64,000 nt of DNA from Nostoc sp. C052. Lineage in GTDB: Bacteria > Cyanobacteriota > Cyanobacteriia > Cyanobacteriales > Nostocaceae. The position numbers were made by a program, and so were the translations under genes. The stretch is from positions 3,100,001 through 3,164,000 of the forward strand of contig NZ_CP040272.1 in assembly GCF_013393905.1 (NCBI RefSeq), written 5' to 3'. Under the pieces are notes generated by a model, which did not search any database, was not told the DNA's origin, and saw only the letters and a list, made by a program, of their open reading frames with translations. Shown here piece after piece: positions 37,470 to 46,165 of this stretch; the stretch's first letter is position 1; each line of letters starts with the position of its first letter.

Positions 37470-38858
37470 ATGACTTCTACCCAAGTTACTAATAACGTAT
37501 TAATCTCTGTCGAACAGGTCAATAAGAGTTTCCCACTACCAGAGGGCAAAGGTGAATTTAAGGTTCTCCGCAACATTAATCTGACGGTAGCTGCGGGTGA
37601 AGTAGTAGCATTACTGGGGCGTAGTGGCAGCGGCAAAAGTACCTTGCTGCGGATTATGGCAGGCTTGATTCCAGCAAGTGAAGGTAGGGTAATCAGCAAT
37701 GGTAAACGCCTGCAAGGTGCAAACCCTGGAGTCGCAATGGTATTTCAAAGCTTTGCACTGCTGCCCTGGCTGACAGTACAGGAAAACGTCGAGTTAGGGC
37801 TAGATGCCCAAGGTGTTGGTCGCGATGAGCGACGACAACGAGCGCTTAAAGCCATTGACTTGGTGGGTTTGGATGGTTTTGAAAGTGCCTATCCTAAAGA
37901 GTTGTCTGGGGGAATGAGGCAGAGGGTAGGCTTTGCCAGGGCATTTGTACTGGAGCCACAAGTACTATTTATGGATGAGCCATTCAGCGCCCTTGATGTA
38001 TTGACAGCTGAGAACCTGCGGGGGGAAATTGATGATTTATGGAATGCTGGCACATTTCCATCCAAAAGTATTTTGATTGTCACCCATAATATTGAAGAAG
38101 CGCTGTTTCTGGCAGATCGGGTAATTATCTTAGGATCAAATCCGGGGTATATTCGCGGTGAGGTAGTGATTGATCTGCCGCGGCCTCACGATCGCACCAG
38201 TATCCGCTTCAAATCACTGATAGATTATATCTACACGGTGATGACTAACCCAGACGTAGAAGTAACTGGGGCAGTTGCAGCAACCACATCAACTACTATA
38301 GAAATATCGCGATCGCCTGCTGCAATCCAAGAATCGCCCTATGCCAAACCCCTGCCTCACGTCAGAGTCGGCGGTATTAGCGGTCTGTTGGAGTTAATTG
38401 TCGATCAACCAGAGGGCAAAGATGATATTCCCCGTTTGGCAGAACGAATCCGGCTAGCCGTTGACGATCTCCTACCAATGCTTGATGCAACCGTGATGTT
38501 GGGCTTTGCTGAGGTTGCACAAGGGGATGTCTTTCTCACTGAGATTGGACAAGATTTTGCAACTACAACTATTCTCCGCAGTAAAGACCTATTCCGGCAG
38601 CAAGTGCTATCAAATGTGCCAGTCGTCGTTAGCATGGTGCAGACATTGCGGGAAAAACGAAATCGCTCAATGCGAGCGGATTTCTTTATCGATTTACTTG
38701 ATGAATACTATCCCCATGAAGAAGCCGAGCGGCAATTTGCCACAGCCGTAGATTGGGGGCGTTATGCCGAATTGTTTGAGTATGACGCTAGTGAAGATAG
38801 ATTGTATCTGCCAGAGCTAGCGGCAACGCCAAGTAGTGAATCTGAGTCGATGGAATGA
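37470..38858 (+). CDS. ABC transporter ATPase with C-terminal AAA-associated domain
   Basis: The N-terminal half (about 10-260) is an NitT/TauT-class ATPase: Walker A LLGRSGSGKSTLL (49-61), Q-loop VFQSFALLPW, signature LSGGMRQRVGFARAF, Walker B VLFMDEPFSALD, and the H-loop VTHNIEEAL. The C-terminal half (about 295-440) matches the AAA-associated C domain (GGISGLLELI, DDIPRLAERIRLAVDDLLP, RADFFIDLLDEYYPHEEAERQF), which resembles a winged helix and probably senses state or ligand. It completes the transporter with the fused permease upstream. Confidence 0.9.
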   Translation: MTSTQVTNNVLISVEQVNKSFPLPEGKGEFKVLRNINLTVAAGEVVALLGRSGSGKSTLLRIMAGLIPASEGRVISNGKRLQGANPGVAMVFQSFALLPWLTVQENVELGLDAQGVGRDERRQRALKAIDLVGLDGFESAYPKELSGGMRQRVGFARAFVLEPQVLFMDEPFSALDVLTAENLRGEIDDLWNAGTFPSKSILIVTHNIEEALFLADRVIILGSNPGYIRGEVVIDLPRPHDRTSIRFKSLIDYIYTVMTNPDVEVTGAVAATTSTTIEISRSPAAIQESPYAKPLPHVRVGGISGLLELIVDQPEGKDDIPRLAERIRLAVDDLLPMLDATVMLGFAEVAQGDVFLTEIGQDFATTTILRSKDLFRQQVLSNVPVVVSMVQTLREKRNRSMRADFFIDLLDEYYPHEEAERQFATAVDWGRYAELFEYDASEDRLYLPELAATPSSESESME

Positions 38859-39354
38859 GAGATGACGGGGATGAGGGAGATACTTTCAATTCAGCAACGC
38901 CAAATTTTAAAGTGGAATCCAAGGCTTAGATTCAGAACCTAGTTGAAGAAGAATTCAGAAGTCAGAATGGGCTACGCCCCGCTGCGCTAACAGGAGTCAG
39001 AATAAAGACGCGACGCTCGAAGACTCGCTACCGAGGACTCGCTCTAAGCGTTCGCGCAGCGTCTCGTAGAGAAGCCATGCCGTTCGCGTAGCGTCTTCAT
39101 AGAGAAGGCTTTACGCTGCGCTATCAGTCGGGGATTCAGACTCGCTAACGCTGCGCTATCTGCTTTTTCGGTCAAAATTCATTCTGTTAGCGGATAGCTA
39201 AGGTTTAGCCCATTATGACCGGAGGCGGAGCGTCTCCGGCTCCGCTCCTGACTCCTGAATTCTGTTCGATCAATTTCCAATGCCAAATGCTGCCCCAAGA
39301 CTCGTATGATCAACATATCAGGAAAACATAACAGCCAGATTTTTACCGCAAAAC
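38859..39354. repeat. interspersed repeat cluster, no gene
   Basis: The gap contains several related units: gctacgccccgctgcgctaa, gacgcgacgctcgaagactc, gcgttcgcgcagcgtctcgt, gttcgcgtagcgtcttc, ctcgctaacgctgcgctatc, and a palindromic ggagcgtctccggctccgct near 39230. They share ttcgcg/cgtctcgta cores with the cluster at 33125-33365. No coding frame is convincing. Confidence 0.65.
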
Positions 39355-40215
39355 ATGGGCAGTATTTGGGAAATCGATTTTTACTCCCGTCCGATTTTGG
39401 ACGCTAACCAAAAAAAAGTTTGGGAAGTCTTAGTCTGCGAAAGCCCCTTGGATATCGGTGCAAAAGCAGATTCTTTGTTTCGTTATGCTCAATATTGTCC
39501 CAGTACCCAGGTAAATTCGGGCTGGTTGCGGACAGCATTGCAGGAGGCTATTAACCAAGCTGGAAAAGCACCAATTAAAATCCGCTTTTTCCGCCGCCAA
39601 ATGAACAATATGATTACTAAAGCCTGCCAAGATTTGGGCATTCCCGCCCAGCCTAGCCGCCGGACTTTAGTTCTCAACCAATGGTTAGAACACCGGATAA
39701 AGGAAGTCTATCCCCAAGAACCAGGCTATCAAGGGGGTACTAATCCCTCAGTCCGCTTAGAGAAACCTTTGCCGCAACGTTTACCAGATGCTTTGGAAGG
39801 ACAGCAGTGGGTATTTGTTACCTTAGATGCTGCGGATTTGGCAGAAATGCCAGAGTGGGAAATTGGCTTTGGTGAAGCTTTCCCTTTAGAGTTGGTGCAA
39901 GTGTCACCCGAAGCCCGTATTCCTGGTATTTTAATTTTCTCACCAAGAGCCTTGCCCTTGGCGGGTTGGATGTCTGGTTTGGAATTGGCTTTCTTAAGAT
40001 TTGATACTAGTGAAGAGGCGAGATTGCTGTTAGAAACTGGTGTCACTGAAAGCTGGATTGTAGCAAATATCAAAAAACCTCAAATTTTAGCAGAAGCCAA
40101 AGGTTTTGAAGAAGCCAAGCAAAAAGCTAACGGTGTGCATTTTATCGGTGTCCAGTCTGATCCCAAAGCCCAATCTTTTGCTGGTTTTTGGCTGTTGCAA
40201 GAGGTTAATCTTTGA
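39355..40215 (+). CDS. Tab2/Atab2-family RNA-binding protein
   Basis: The 286-residue protein begins GSIWEIDFYSRPILDANQKK, the Tab2 signature, with FFRRQMNNMITKACQDLGI, LPQRLPDALEGQQWVFVTL and the ending SFAGFWLLQEV. Algal and plant Tab2/ATAB2 proteins bind leader RNA and promote translation or assembly of photosystem I reaction-centre subunits; the cyanobacterial members are taken to have a related role. No membrane segments are seen. The start is an ATG at 39355. Its presence is a strong sign of a photosynthetic host. Confidence 0.9.
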   Translation: MGSIWEIDFYSRPILDANQKKVWEVLVCESPLDIGAKADSLFRYAQYCPSTQVNSGWLRTALQEAINQAGKAPIKIRFFRRQMNNMITKACQDLGIPAQPSRRTLVLNQWLEHRIKEVYPQEPGYQGGTNPSVRLEKPLPQRLPDALEGQQWVFVTLDAADLAEMPEWEIGFGEAFPLELVQVSPEARIPGILIFSPRALPLAGWMSGLELAFLRFDTSEEARLLLETGVTESWIVANIKKPQILAEAKGFEEAKQKANGVHFIGVQSDPKAQSFAGFWLLQEVNL

Positions 40216-40529
40216 ATATGGGGACTGGGGGAGAAAAATCAATTCAAAATTCAAAATTCAAGAACTTCTGCCTTCTGCCTCCTCTTTCCCAATGAGCAAT
40301 GACCAATGACTAATGACTATAAACGTTGAGACATGACAATGATTTGGGATAATTAACTGCGTCCATCAGTGTTGATCTGTGGTTTCAACGCAACTGCTGA
40401 AACATGCTGATGATTTTTGGATGGTTATCTGCGTTTATCAGCAGAAAGTCTAATTGTCGGCTTTTGGCGATTCGGACTTTCTTGGACAGCGTTGATATGC
40501 GGTTCAAAATCCACAATTCACTAAGGGTC
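40216..40529. repeat. short tandem repeats between tab2-like and pmbA genes
   Basis: aattcaaaattcaaaattc (near 40242-40260) and a ccaatgagcaatgaccaatg series (about 40288-40310) are heptamer-type repeats typical of Nostoc intergenic regions. An open frame enters from 40404, but I place the pmbA start at 40530. Confidence 0.6.
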
Positions 40530-41843
40530 ATGGGTTCTGAAAATTTGTCACAAGATACACTAGCAGAACAGCTGCTGGAACTAGCTATAAAATCTGGAGC
40601 AGAAGCAGCTGAGGTGTATCAGTCGCGATCGCTTTCTCGTCCAGTGTTTTTTGAGGCAAACCGACTCAAACAGCTAGAAACCAACCAATCTGAAGGTACA
40701 GCACTACGGCTTTGGCGAAACGGGCGTCCGGGACTAACGGTAGCTTACGGTTTTGTCACAGCCGATGTCATGGTGGAGAAAGCTTTGGCACTAAGTCAAC
40801 TTAATCAACCGGAACCAGTAGAGTTAGGCTCTAATTTTCAGCCCTCCTACCCAGATTTAGGGGAAAGTGTGCCTATAGAGGTTTTGGTAGATTGGGGCAA
40901 AGAAGCGATCGCAATTATCCGTGATTCCTATCCCGATATTGTCTGCAATGGTGACTGGGAATGTGATATTGAAACCACGAGATTAGTCAATACCAAAGGT
41001 TTAGATTGTCACTATACTGACACTACCCTCAGTTGCTATGTATCCGCTGAATGGGTACGTGGCGATGATTTTTTGAATGTTGCCGATGGACAAACTCAAC
41101 GGGGTGGACTAGATCCGAAGAGATTAGCTAACCAAATTTTACAACGGTTAATTTGGGCTAGAGAAAATATCTCACCTCCGACTGGTCGCATCCCGGTTTT
41201 GTTTACTTCTAAAGCTGCTGATATGCTTTGGGGTACTGTGCAAGCAGCGTTGAATGGCAAGCGAGTCTTAGAAGTAGCTTCCCCTTGGGCAGAACACCGG
41301 GGTCAAGCAGTAGTTGCACCCAGCCTCACCCTCTACCAAGACCCACAAGCTGGCCCTTACAGTTGTCCTTTCGATGATGAAGGGACTCCAACTCAATCTT
41401 TAATATTTATCCAAAACGGAATTTTACAGCATTTCTATGGCGATCGCACCACCGGACGCCAACTCGGTACTGACACCACCGGAAATGGTTTTCGCCCCGG
41501 TTTAGGCAGCTATCCCACCCCTGGTTTATTTAATTTTCTCATCCAGCCAGGTTCGGCATCACTACCAGATTTGATTAAACAACTAGATGATGGCTTAATT
41601 GTGGATCAAATGCTGGGTGGTGGTGGCAGTATTTCTGGAGATTTTTCGATTAACGTTGATTTAGGCTACCGCGTCCAAAATGGTCACGTAATTGGGCGCG
41701 TTAAAGATACGATGGTTGCAGGTAATGTCTACACAGCCCTGAAGCAATTGGTGACATTGGGCAATGATGGTGATTGGAATGGTTCTTGTTATACTCCATC
41801 TCTGATTGTAGAAGGGCTATCTACCACAGGGAGAAGCAATTGA
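40530..41843 (+). CDS. pmbA: TldD/PmbA family protein
   Basis: The 437-residue protein shows the PmbA/TldD domains: N-terminal SGAEAAEVYQSRS and EGTALRLWRNGRPG, central GRIPVLFTSKAADMLWGTVQ, and C-terminal GTPTQSLIFIQNGILQHFYGDRTTGRQLG and GGGGSISGDFSINVDLGYRV. TldD/PmbA pairs are metalloproteases that process modified peptides and toxins; this is the PmbA-like, metal-free-type partner by overall pattern, which is a tentative split. The frame extends to 40404, but homology-like sequence begins at ATG 40530, which follows CTAAGGG. Confidence 0.82.
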   Translation: MGSENLSQDTLAEQLLELAIKSGAEAAEVYQSRSLSRPVFFEANRLKQLETNQSEGTALRLWRNGRPGLTVAYGFVTADVMVEKALALSQLNQPEPVELGSNFQPSYPDLGESVPIEVLVDWGKEAIAIIRDSYPDIVCNGDWECDIETTRLVNTKGLDCHYTDTTLSCYVSAEWVRGDDFLNVADGQTQRGGLDPKRLANQILQRLIWARENISPPTGRIPVLFTSKAADMLWGTVQAALNGKRVLEVASPWAEHRGQAVVAPSLTLYQDPQAGPYSCPFDDEGTPTQSLIFIQNGILQHFYGDRTTGRQLGTDTTGNGFRPGLGSYPTPGLFNFLIQPGSASLPDLIKQLDDGLIVDQMLGGGGSISGDFSINVDLGYRVQNGHVIGRVKDTMVAGNVYTALKQLVTLGNDGDWNGSCYTPSLIVEGLSTTGRSN

Positions 41844-41868
41844 TTCAGAATTCAGAATTCTGAATCAA
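41840..41868. repeat. near-perfect palindrome across the pmbA stop codon
   Basis: Arms 41840-41853 (ttgattcagaattc) and 41855-41868 are exact reverse complements around one A. The pmbA stop codon (41841-41843) is inside the left arm. It could fold into a cruciform or end-of-transcript stem. Confidence 0.65.
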
Positions 41869-41940
41869 GACACTCTTGCTTATTGGTGGGAGGACGCTGA
41901 CTTTTTTGTTGACCTTTGAGAGGTTAGTGGTGTTCAGATT

Positions 41941-41963
41941 CCCGACTTCTTGAAGAAGTCGGG
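41941..41963. repeat. hairpin cccgacttct/agaagtcggg
   Basis: A 10-bp stem with loop tga. The same core (ccccgact...agtcgggg) recurs at 44422-44452, so it belongs to a dispersed hairpin family and is not a dedicated terminator. Confidence 0.6.
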
Positions 41964-42068
41964 GATCTAGCAGCCCAACAACATGAATTTGACGGTTAGA
42001 GAGACGCGATAAATCGCCGTCTCTACAAGAAATTTATCCATCAATTTACTCACTTAGCACTCAGCACT

Positions 42069-42734
42069 CTAAGGTCGCTTGATGGCTAAAGTAAGTCCAT
42101 CGGCGATGGGGACAAGGGAGAGTGTTATCCGTTCGTCATGATGTAACTTTTTGTTGAGCGCCCGGAGTGCTTGGGTGCTTTCATCTTGATTTTGTTCGTC
42201 AGCTACTTGTCCTGACCATAAAACATTGTCAATCGCAATCAATCCACCTGAACGGACTAATTGCAGCGATCGCTCATAGTATCCATCATAATTTTCTTTA
42301 TCGGCATCAATAAAAGCAAAATCAAATGTCTCGGCTTGCCCAGTTGCCAATAACTGATCTAAAGTTTCCAAACCTGGTGCTAATCGCAAATCGATTTTAT
42401 CGGCAACCCCAGCTTCCTGCCAATATCGGCGCGCGATCGCAGTGAATTCTTCACTCACATCACAAGCAATGATTTTCCCATCAGTCGGTAGTGCCAAAGC
42501 GATAGAAAGTGAGCTATAACCTGTAAACACTCCCACTTCCAGAGTTTTCTTGGCTCCAATTAACTGTACCAGAAGTCTCATAAACTGCCCTTGTTCTGGT
42601 GAAATCTGCATTCCACCCCTGGGATGATTGGCAGTTTCTTGGCGCAATTTCCTAAGAATCTCTGGTTCCCGCAGCGAAACAGATAAAAGATAATTGTAGA
42701 GTTGGTTATCAAGACCTATAGACTGTTTTGGCAT
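42069..42734 (-). CDS. SAM-dependent O-methyltransferase (CCoAOMT-like)
   Basis: The 221-residue enzyme has the class I fold of the caffeoyl-CoA O-methyltransferase family: RGGMQISPEQGQFM, SAM motif LEVGVFTGYSSL, ACDVSEEFTAIARRYWQEAG, the metal-binding FIDADKENYDGYYE, and LIAIDNVLWSGQV. It should methylate a catechol-like or hydroxylated small molecule with a divalent metal; the substrate is unknown. It is divergently arranged with the small lipoprotein gene whose start is 68 bases away. Confidence 0.88.
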   Translation of the reverse strand: MPKQSIGLDNQLYNYLLSVSLREPEILRKLRQETANHPRGGMQISPEQGQFMRLLVQLIGAKKTLEVGVFTGYSSLSIALALPTDGKIIACDVSEEFTAIARRYWQEAGVADKIDLRLAPGLETLDQLLATGQAETFDFAFIDADKENYDGYYERSLQLVRSGGLIAIDNVLWSGQVADEQNQDESTQALRALNKKLHHDERITLSLVPIADGLTLAIKRP

Positions 42735-42801
42735 GGTAGATGAGAAAATTAAGAGAATCTACAGTTATACTATCGCTGATAAGTGGAATCTCAGGAATAA
42801 C

Positions 42802-43209
42802 ATGGTGCGGTTAGTTTTGACAGCAATATTGCTAGTGTTAGTAACAGCTTGTGGCAGTATTGGACTGCTACCGACTAGCGAGTTAGTGCAAAAAGCGATC
42901 GCACTTGGGCTAGAACAAACTCAACAAAAACTTAGCCAACAGTTGGATTTAGATTTTCAAGGATTTGAAATCAAGCGGCTATCAATTACCCAGGAACAAC
43001 CCCTGACGATTGAAAATTTACCAGCTTTCCACGTTCGGGGAACCTACGACTTGATTGTTAAGTTACCAAAACGGCACTTGACGCAACCACAAAAACCCTT
43101 TGACGTTTACCTGCAAATTCAGCAAGAAGGTAAAACCTGGCGATTGCTGCTTCCAGACAAAGGTAGTAAAAAAACTCAATCAACTTGGCGTAGCTATCTC
43201 ATCCAATAG
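42802..43209 (+). CDS. small lipoprotein of unknown function
   Basis: Starting at ATG 42802, the protein has a basic-hydrophobic signal (VRLVLTAILLVLVTACGS) with a lipobox ending in Cys17, so it should be a lipid-anchored envelope protein of about 118 mature residues. The rest (LGLEQTQQKLSQQLDLDFQG, RLSITQEQPLTIENLPAFHV) looks like a compact beta-rich domain and I do not recognise it. The longer open frame from 42733 would bury the signal peptide and is rejected. The 3' end is duplicated downstream at about 43502. Confidence 0.65.
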   Translation: MVRLVLTAILLVLVTACGSIGLLPTSELVQKAIALGLEQTQQKLSQQLDLDFQGFEIKRLSITQEQPLTIENLPAFHVRGTYDLIVKLPKRHLTQPQKPFDVYLQIQQEGKTWRLLLPDKGSKKTQSTWRSYLIQ

Positions 43210-43561
43210 CTGGTATGTGCAACTCGAAAAACCATCACAATCCTTTCTGTTGCTATTTTGCATAAAAAGGTAGTCAACCCAACGTTAAATCAGCGTGAGT
43301 TCGACGAGTCATATAGTGTCAATTAGCTTTAAAAAAGACCTCTCCCTGATTTTACTACGCAAAACCGTCCCTCTCCGAGTCGGAGAGGGACAGGCTTGAA
43401 CTTTAGTTTAAGGCAGGGAGAGGTTTATCGAATTCAAGTTAAATCAGCAGTTAGAAACTGCCTTGGCTCTGCGTGGTCTATTTAATCTAAAAATTGATGT
43501 AATTGGCGTAGCTATCTGATCGAAAATCTGGTGTGTGCAAAGAGAAAAACCATCACAATAA
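43187..43561. repeat. 60-bp direct repeats flanking a nested hairpin element
   Basis: ttggcgtagctatct begins a roughly 60-bp block at 43187 (the 3' end of the lipoprotein gene) that recurs imperfectly at 43502-43561, ending in aaaaaccatcacaat in both copies. Between them lie nested inverted repeats: outer arms cctctccctg (43339-43348) and cagggagagg (43414-43423), inner arms gtccctctccg (43367-43377) and cggagagggac (43381-43391). No gene is visible in the gap 43210-43625. Confidence 0.7.
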
Positions 43562-43625
43562 TTTACGTATAACTGCTGGGTTACAGTCATGATCGAGGTA
43601 ATAGTTTCACCGGAGACAGGGCAAG

Positions 43626-44399
43626 ATGTATATTAACTTTTTTATCAGTTCTATAGCCGGAATTGTAGTTGTAGTGCTGGCGGCTTTTGGACTACTGCAA
43701 TGTTTGCACATCCCTGCGGGTAACTTTCTTGATTGGGTGATTGGTGGTGCAAGTTTTTGGTGGCTGTTGGTAATTGTCACCGTACCGTGGAATGTGCATT
43801 TTCAAGCCAAAGAAGTCTTAGCAGAAGCAGCACAATCAACTGAGAAAGGCATTCCAGTCGATGAGAAACAAGTGAAGTATGTCACACTTTTGGCCAAGCG
43901 ATCGCTCTGGGTTGCCATTGCTTTACACTTATTCTCAGCCGTTGGTCTTTATACTCTGGCTGCTACAGGTATTAGTACGGTGGGATATATAAGTTCTGGT
44001 GCAGCTTTGTTATTAACAATTCTGCGTCCCGCGATTCGCGCTTATGAGTACTTATATGCGCGGTTAGCGATGATTCGCCAAGAATGGAAGTATCCCCGTG
44101 AAGATATTTTTGAACTGCGCGATCGCTTCTCTACATTGGAACAAAAAATTCAGTCGTTGGAAGATCAACTCAACCCAGAACAGCCCTATTCCTTCTCTGC
44201 AACTCAACAACGTTTTGCTGAAGAGACTCGCAGAGACTTAGCCCGAATTGCGGCTAACTTCGAGGAATTACGGGCGACAAATCAAACCGAACATGAGCGT
44301 TTGGCAAGAGAAGCCAGAAATGCGATCGCGCAACTTTCTACCGACGGGCAATTTCTCGATCATGTCCGCGAAATCATTCGATTTTTTAAGACTGCTTAA
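43626..44399 (+). CDS. membrane protein with C-terminal coiled coil, unknown function
   Basis: The 257-residue protein has four probable membrane helices (about 5-25, 35-55, 90-112 and 118-135) followed by a cytoplasmic, highly charged helical tail (about 155-245: LRDRFSTLEQKIQSLEDQL, RDLARIAANFEELRA) predicted to form coiled coil. I do not recognise a named family; the layout suggests a scaffold or a stress-linked membrane protein. The ATG at 43626 is supported by GGAGACAGGGC upstream. Confidence 0.6.
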   Translation: MYINFFISSIAGIVVVVLAAFGLLQCLHIPAGNFLDWVIGGASFWWLLVIVTVPWNVHFQAKEVLAEAAQSTEKGIPVDEKQVKYVTLLAKRSLWVAIALHLFSAVGLYTLAATGISTVGYISSGAALLLTILRPAIRAYEYLYARLAMIRQEWKYPREDIFELRDRFSTLEQKIQSLEDQLNPEQPYSFSATQQRFAEETRRDLARIAANFEELRATNQTEHERLAREARNAIAQLSTDGQFLDHVREIIRFFKTA

Positions 44400-44421
44400 T
44401 TATTACAATGAAATTATTGTC

Positions 44422-44452
44422 TATCCCCGACTTTTTCAATCAGTCGGGGATA
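44422..44452. repeat. hairpin tatccccgact/agtcggggata
   Basis: An 11-bp perfect stem with a 9-base loop, 22 bases after the coiled-coil membrane protein gene. It is related to the hairpin at 41941-41963. The remainder of 44453-44744 holds no visible gene. Confidence 0.6.
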
Positions 44453-44744
44453 TTGTTCGTCACAAATTATTTAGGATTGCTGTATCATAAATTACCTATA
44501 AAGACGGCAAATTATCGCGTCTCTCTAACCGTCAAAATGAATTTGACAATGAAGAAAATTAAATATGTTATAACTTTGTACGGATGATGTTGAGTGAAGC
44601 TCATATAACTTCAAGAGTACTCACGGTGAATCAGATACAACTGACTTATCTTTTATTTATAAACACCCTCTTAGCAAGGCTATTACTTACGTTGAACGTA
44701 GCAAAACACGCCAGTTGGTAGAGTTAGTTCTCAGCCGTGACAAT

Positions 44745-45067
44745 CACAGTATCTTTCCTTCAGACATTGCTAGTCAACTGCAACAGCTTCAATCGCTTCG
44801 CGGATACCAGTAACTTTATGAGAACTAAAGTTATCCATGACAACAGTTGCGCCTGGCCAAAGATTCGGAACCAAAACTTGAGTCACATAGGTCTCAAATG
44901 CCGACGCATTGGTACCGCCAGTAAAAGTCATTGCAGCATCGCTTTACTAGCTTCTGGATAAACGTTAAACTCACACTAAATCTTTTTGCCAGGTGTCTTT
45001 GAGAACCTTCTTGATTTTTATACGCATCAATCACTTTTTGGCGAAGGTCAGTGGAGTATGCTTTCAT
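44745..45067 (-). pseudogene. IS630-family transposase with internal deletion
   Basis: From ATG 45067 the minus strand reads MKAYSTDLRQKVIDAYKNQE and GSQRHLAKRFSVSLTFIQKL (the helix-turn-helix), then passes directly into FTGGTNASAFETYVTQVLVP and NLWPGATVVMDNFSSHK with IREAIEAVAVD in another frame. The middle of the protein, with the first catalytic Asp, is deleted, and the 3' end is missing too. It is a dead remnant. Confidence 0.75.
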
Positions 45068-45363
45068 CCCAGATACACTTTGCTACAGCATTCATCATCT
45101 TCCCACCTTTTGTATTTCACTCAAGCGAGAACCGCTATATTCGCCAGGGCAGGCTCTAAAAAACCGCGATTAGCACGTCTAATAGGCAAAAGTCAGAGTG
45201 GAGACTTTCTCCGCTCTGAACTTTGTAAGAGAGTGTTTTTATTTAAATCCTCTAACTTTAGCTATGAGGATTCACTGTTAGCTGATAACTGTTAAGCACT
45301 ATATTTCATTCACAAGTTGAGACAGATGTACTTACCCTGGTTTTATTTTTTGTACAGTGTGAT

Positions 45364-45531
45364 TTACGAGAGTTCAGAAGCTTTTTCCTCTTTAGAAGAA
45401 AGAGAGCGAATTAACTCCCGAATTACATCAGTCGCAGGTCTCCCCGTTATTGAACAGTATTGTTCAAGCTTCTGTGCCTCGCTTGAGGTAAGGTTGATGG
45501 TAAGTCGTTTAGCAGCCCATTTTTTATTCAT
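45364..45531 (-). CDS. ribbon-helix-helix (CopG-like) small protein
   Basis: The 55-residue protein reads MNKKWAAKRLTINLTSSEAQ, then KLEQYCSITGRPATDVIREL and IRSLSSKEEKASELS. The strand KRLTINLT followed by two helices with the GRPATDVIREL turn is the ribbon-helix-helix DNA-binding fold. Such proteins are transcription repressors or antitoxins; no toxin gene is adjacent. An unrelated open frame on the plus strand covers the same bases but has no protein-like character. The upstream region is AT-rich. Confidence 0.7.
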   Translation of the reverse strand: MNKKWAAKRLTINLTSSEAQKLEQYCSITGRPATDVIRELIRSLSSKEEKASELS

Positions 45532-46165
45532 GTATTAGACAAGCTATGTTTTTAAACTACTTCTCTAATATCAATCATGTAGACTGCTACTACAATGGTA
45601 TAACTAATGACATTTCATTCAAGTAATCGTGAAGTTGGATAGGATGTTTTCCTCAGCAATTAGTGAAGATGTCTAATATATTGTAAAGTACAAAGTTTAG
45701 CTACTTTCCAGACAGTAATTATAAATTAAATGTAAAAAATATAAATATATATAAAGTAAAAGTAAGTATTATCACATAACCTCTAATCAGATTGTTAGCA
45801 AATTGATAGGCAATCTAACCCAATACTTGTCGGTTAAGGGGGAAAGGGTTTAAATCTCTTACCCTTTTCCCTTTCCCCTTTACCCAGTCCTCACTTAGAA
45901 TTTTTGGGTTGGCAGACTACTAGTTGGCTTGCTCTATGGAAACTGTTTATGTCATACTTACGAAGCTTTCATCTACTAAAAGCCGACCGACTTTTAGTAG
46001 TATTGTTAGCGATCGCCAAAACACCTGAGATCGAGATGAACAGATTTAGACTACAAGTAGTTGCGATCGCTTAACTCCGATGGAAGCATCTACAAGTTTG
46101 CAGAAACATCAATTTTTTGCGGGATGGGATTCAGTAGTAGTAAAGTGAGTTTTAAAGGAGTATTT
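45532..46165. other. non-coding gap with a pyrimidine/purine inverted stretch
   Basis: No gene is seen. It is AT-rich up to about 45800. Around 45838-45885, agggggaaagggt and acccttttccctt are near-complementary, flanking ttaaatctctt, and could form a stem. HIP1-like sites follow at about 46011 and 46065. AAAGGAG immediately before 46166 is the ribosome-binding site of the next gene. Confidence 0.5.

Noticed and set aside
40404..40529. N-terminal extension of the pmbA frame
   Set aside because: The extra 42 residues read like translated repeat DNA, and family-like sequence begins at the ATG at 40530.
45317..45538. Plus-strand 73-codon open frame
   Set aside because: It lies opposite the ribbon-helix-helix gene and its translation has no protein-like pattern; the minus strand explains the conservation better.
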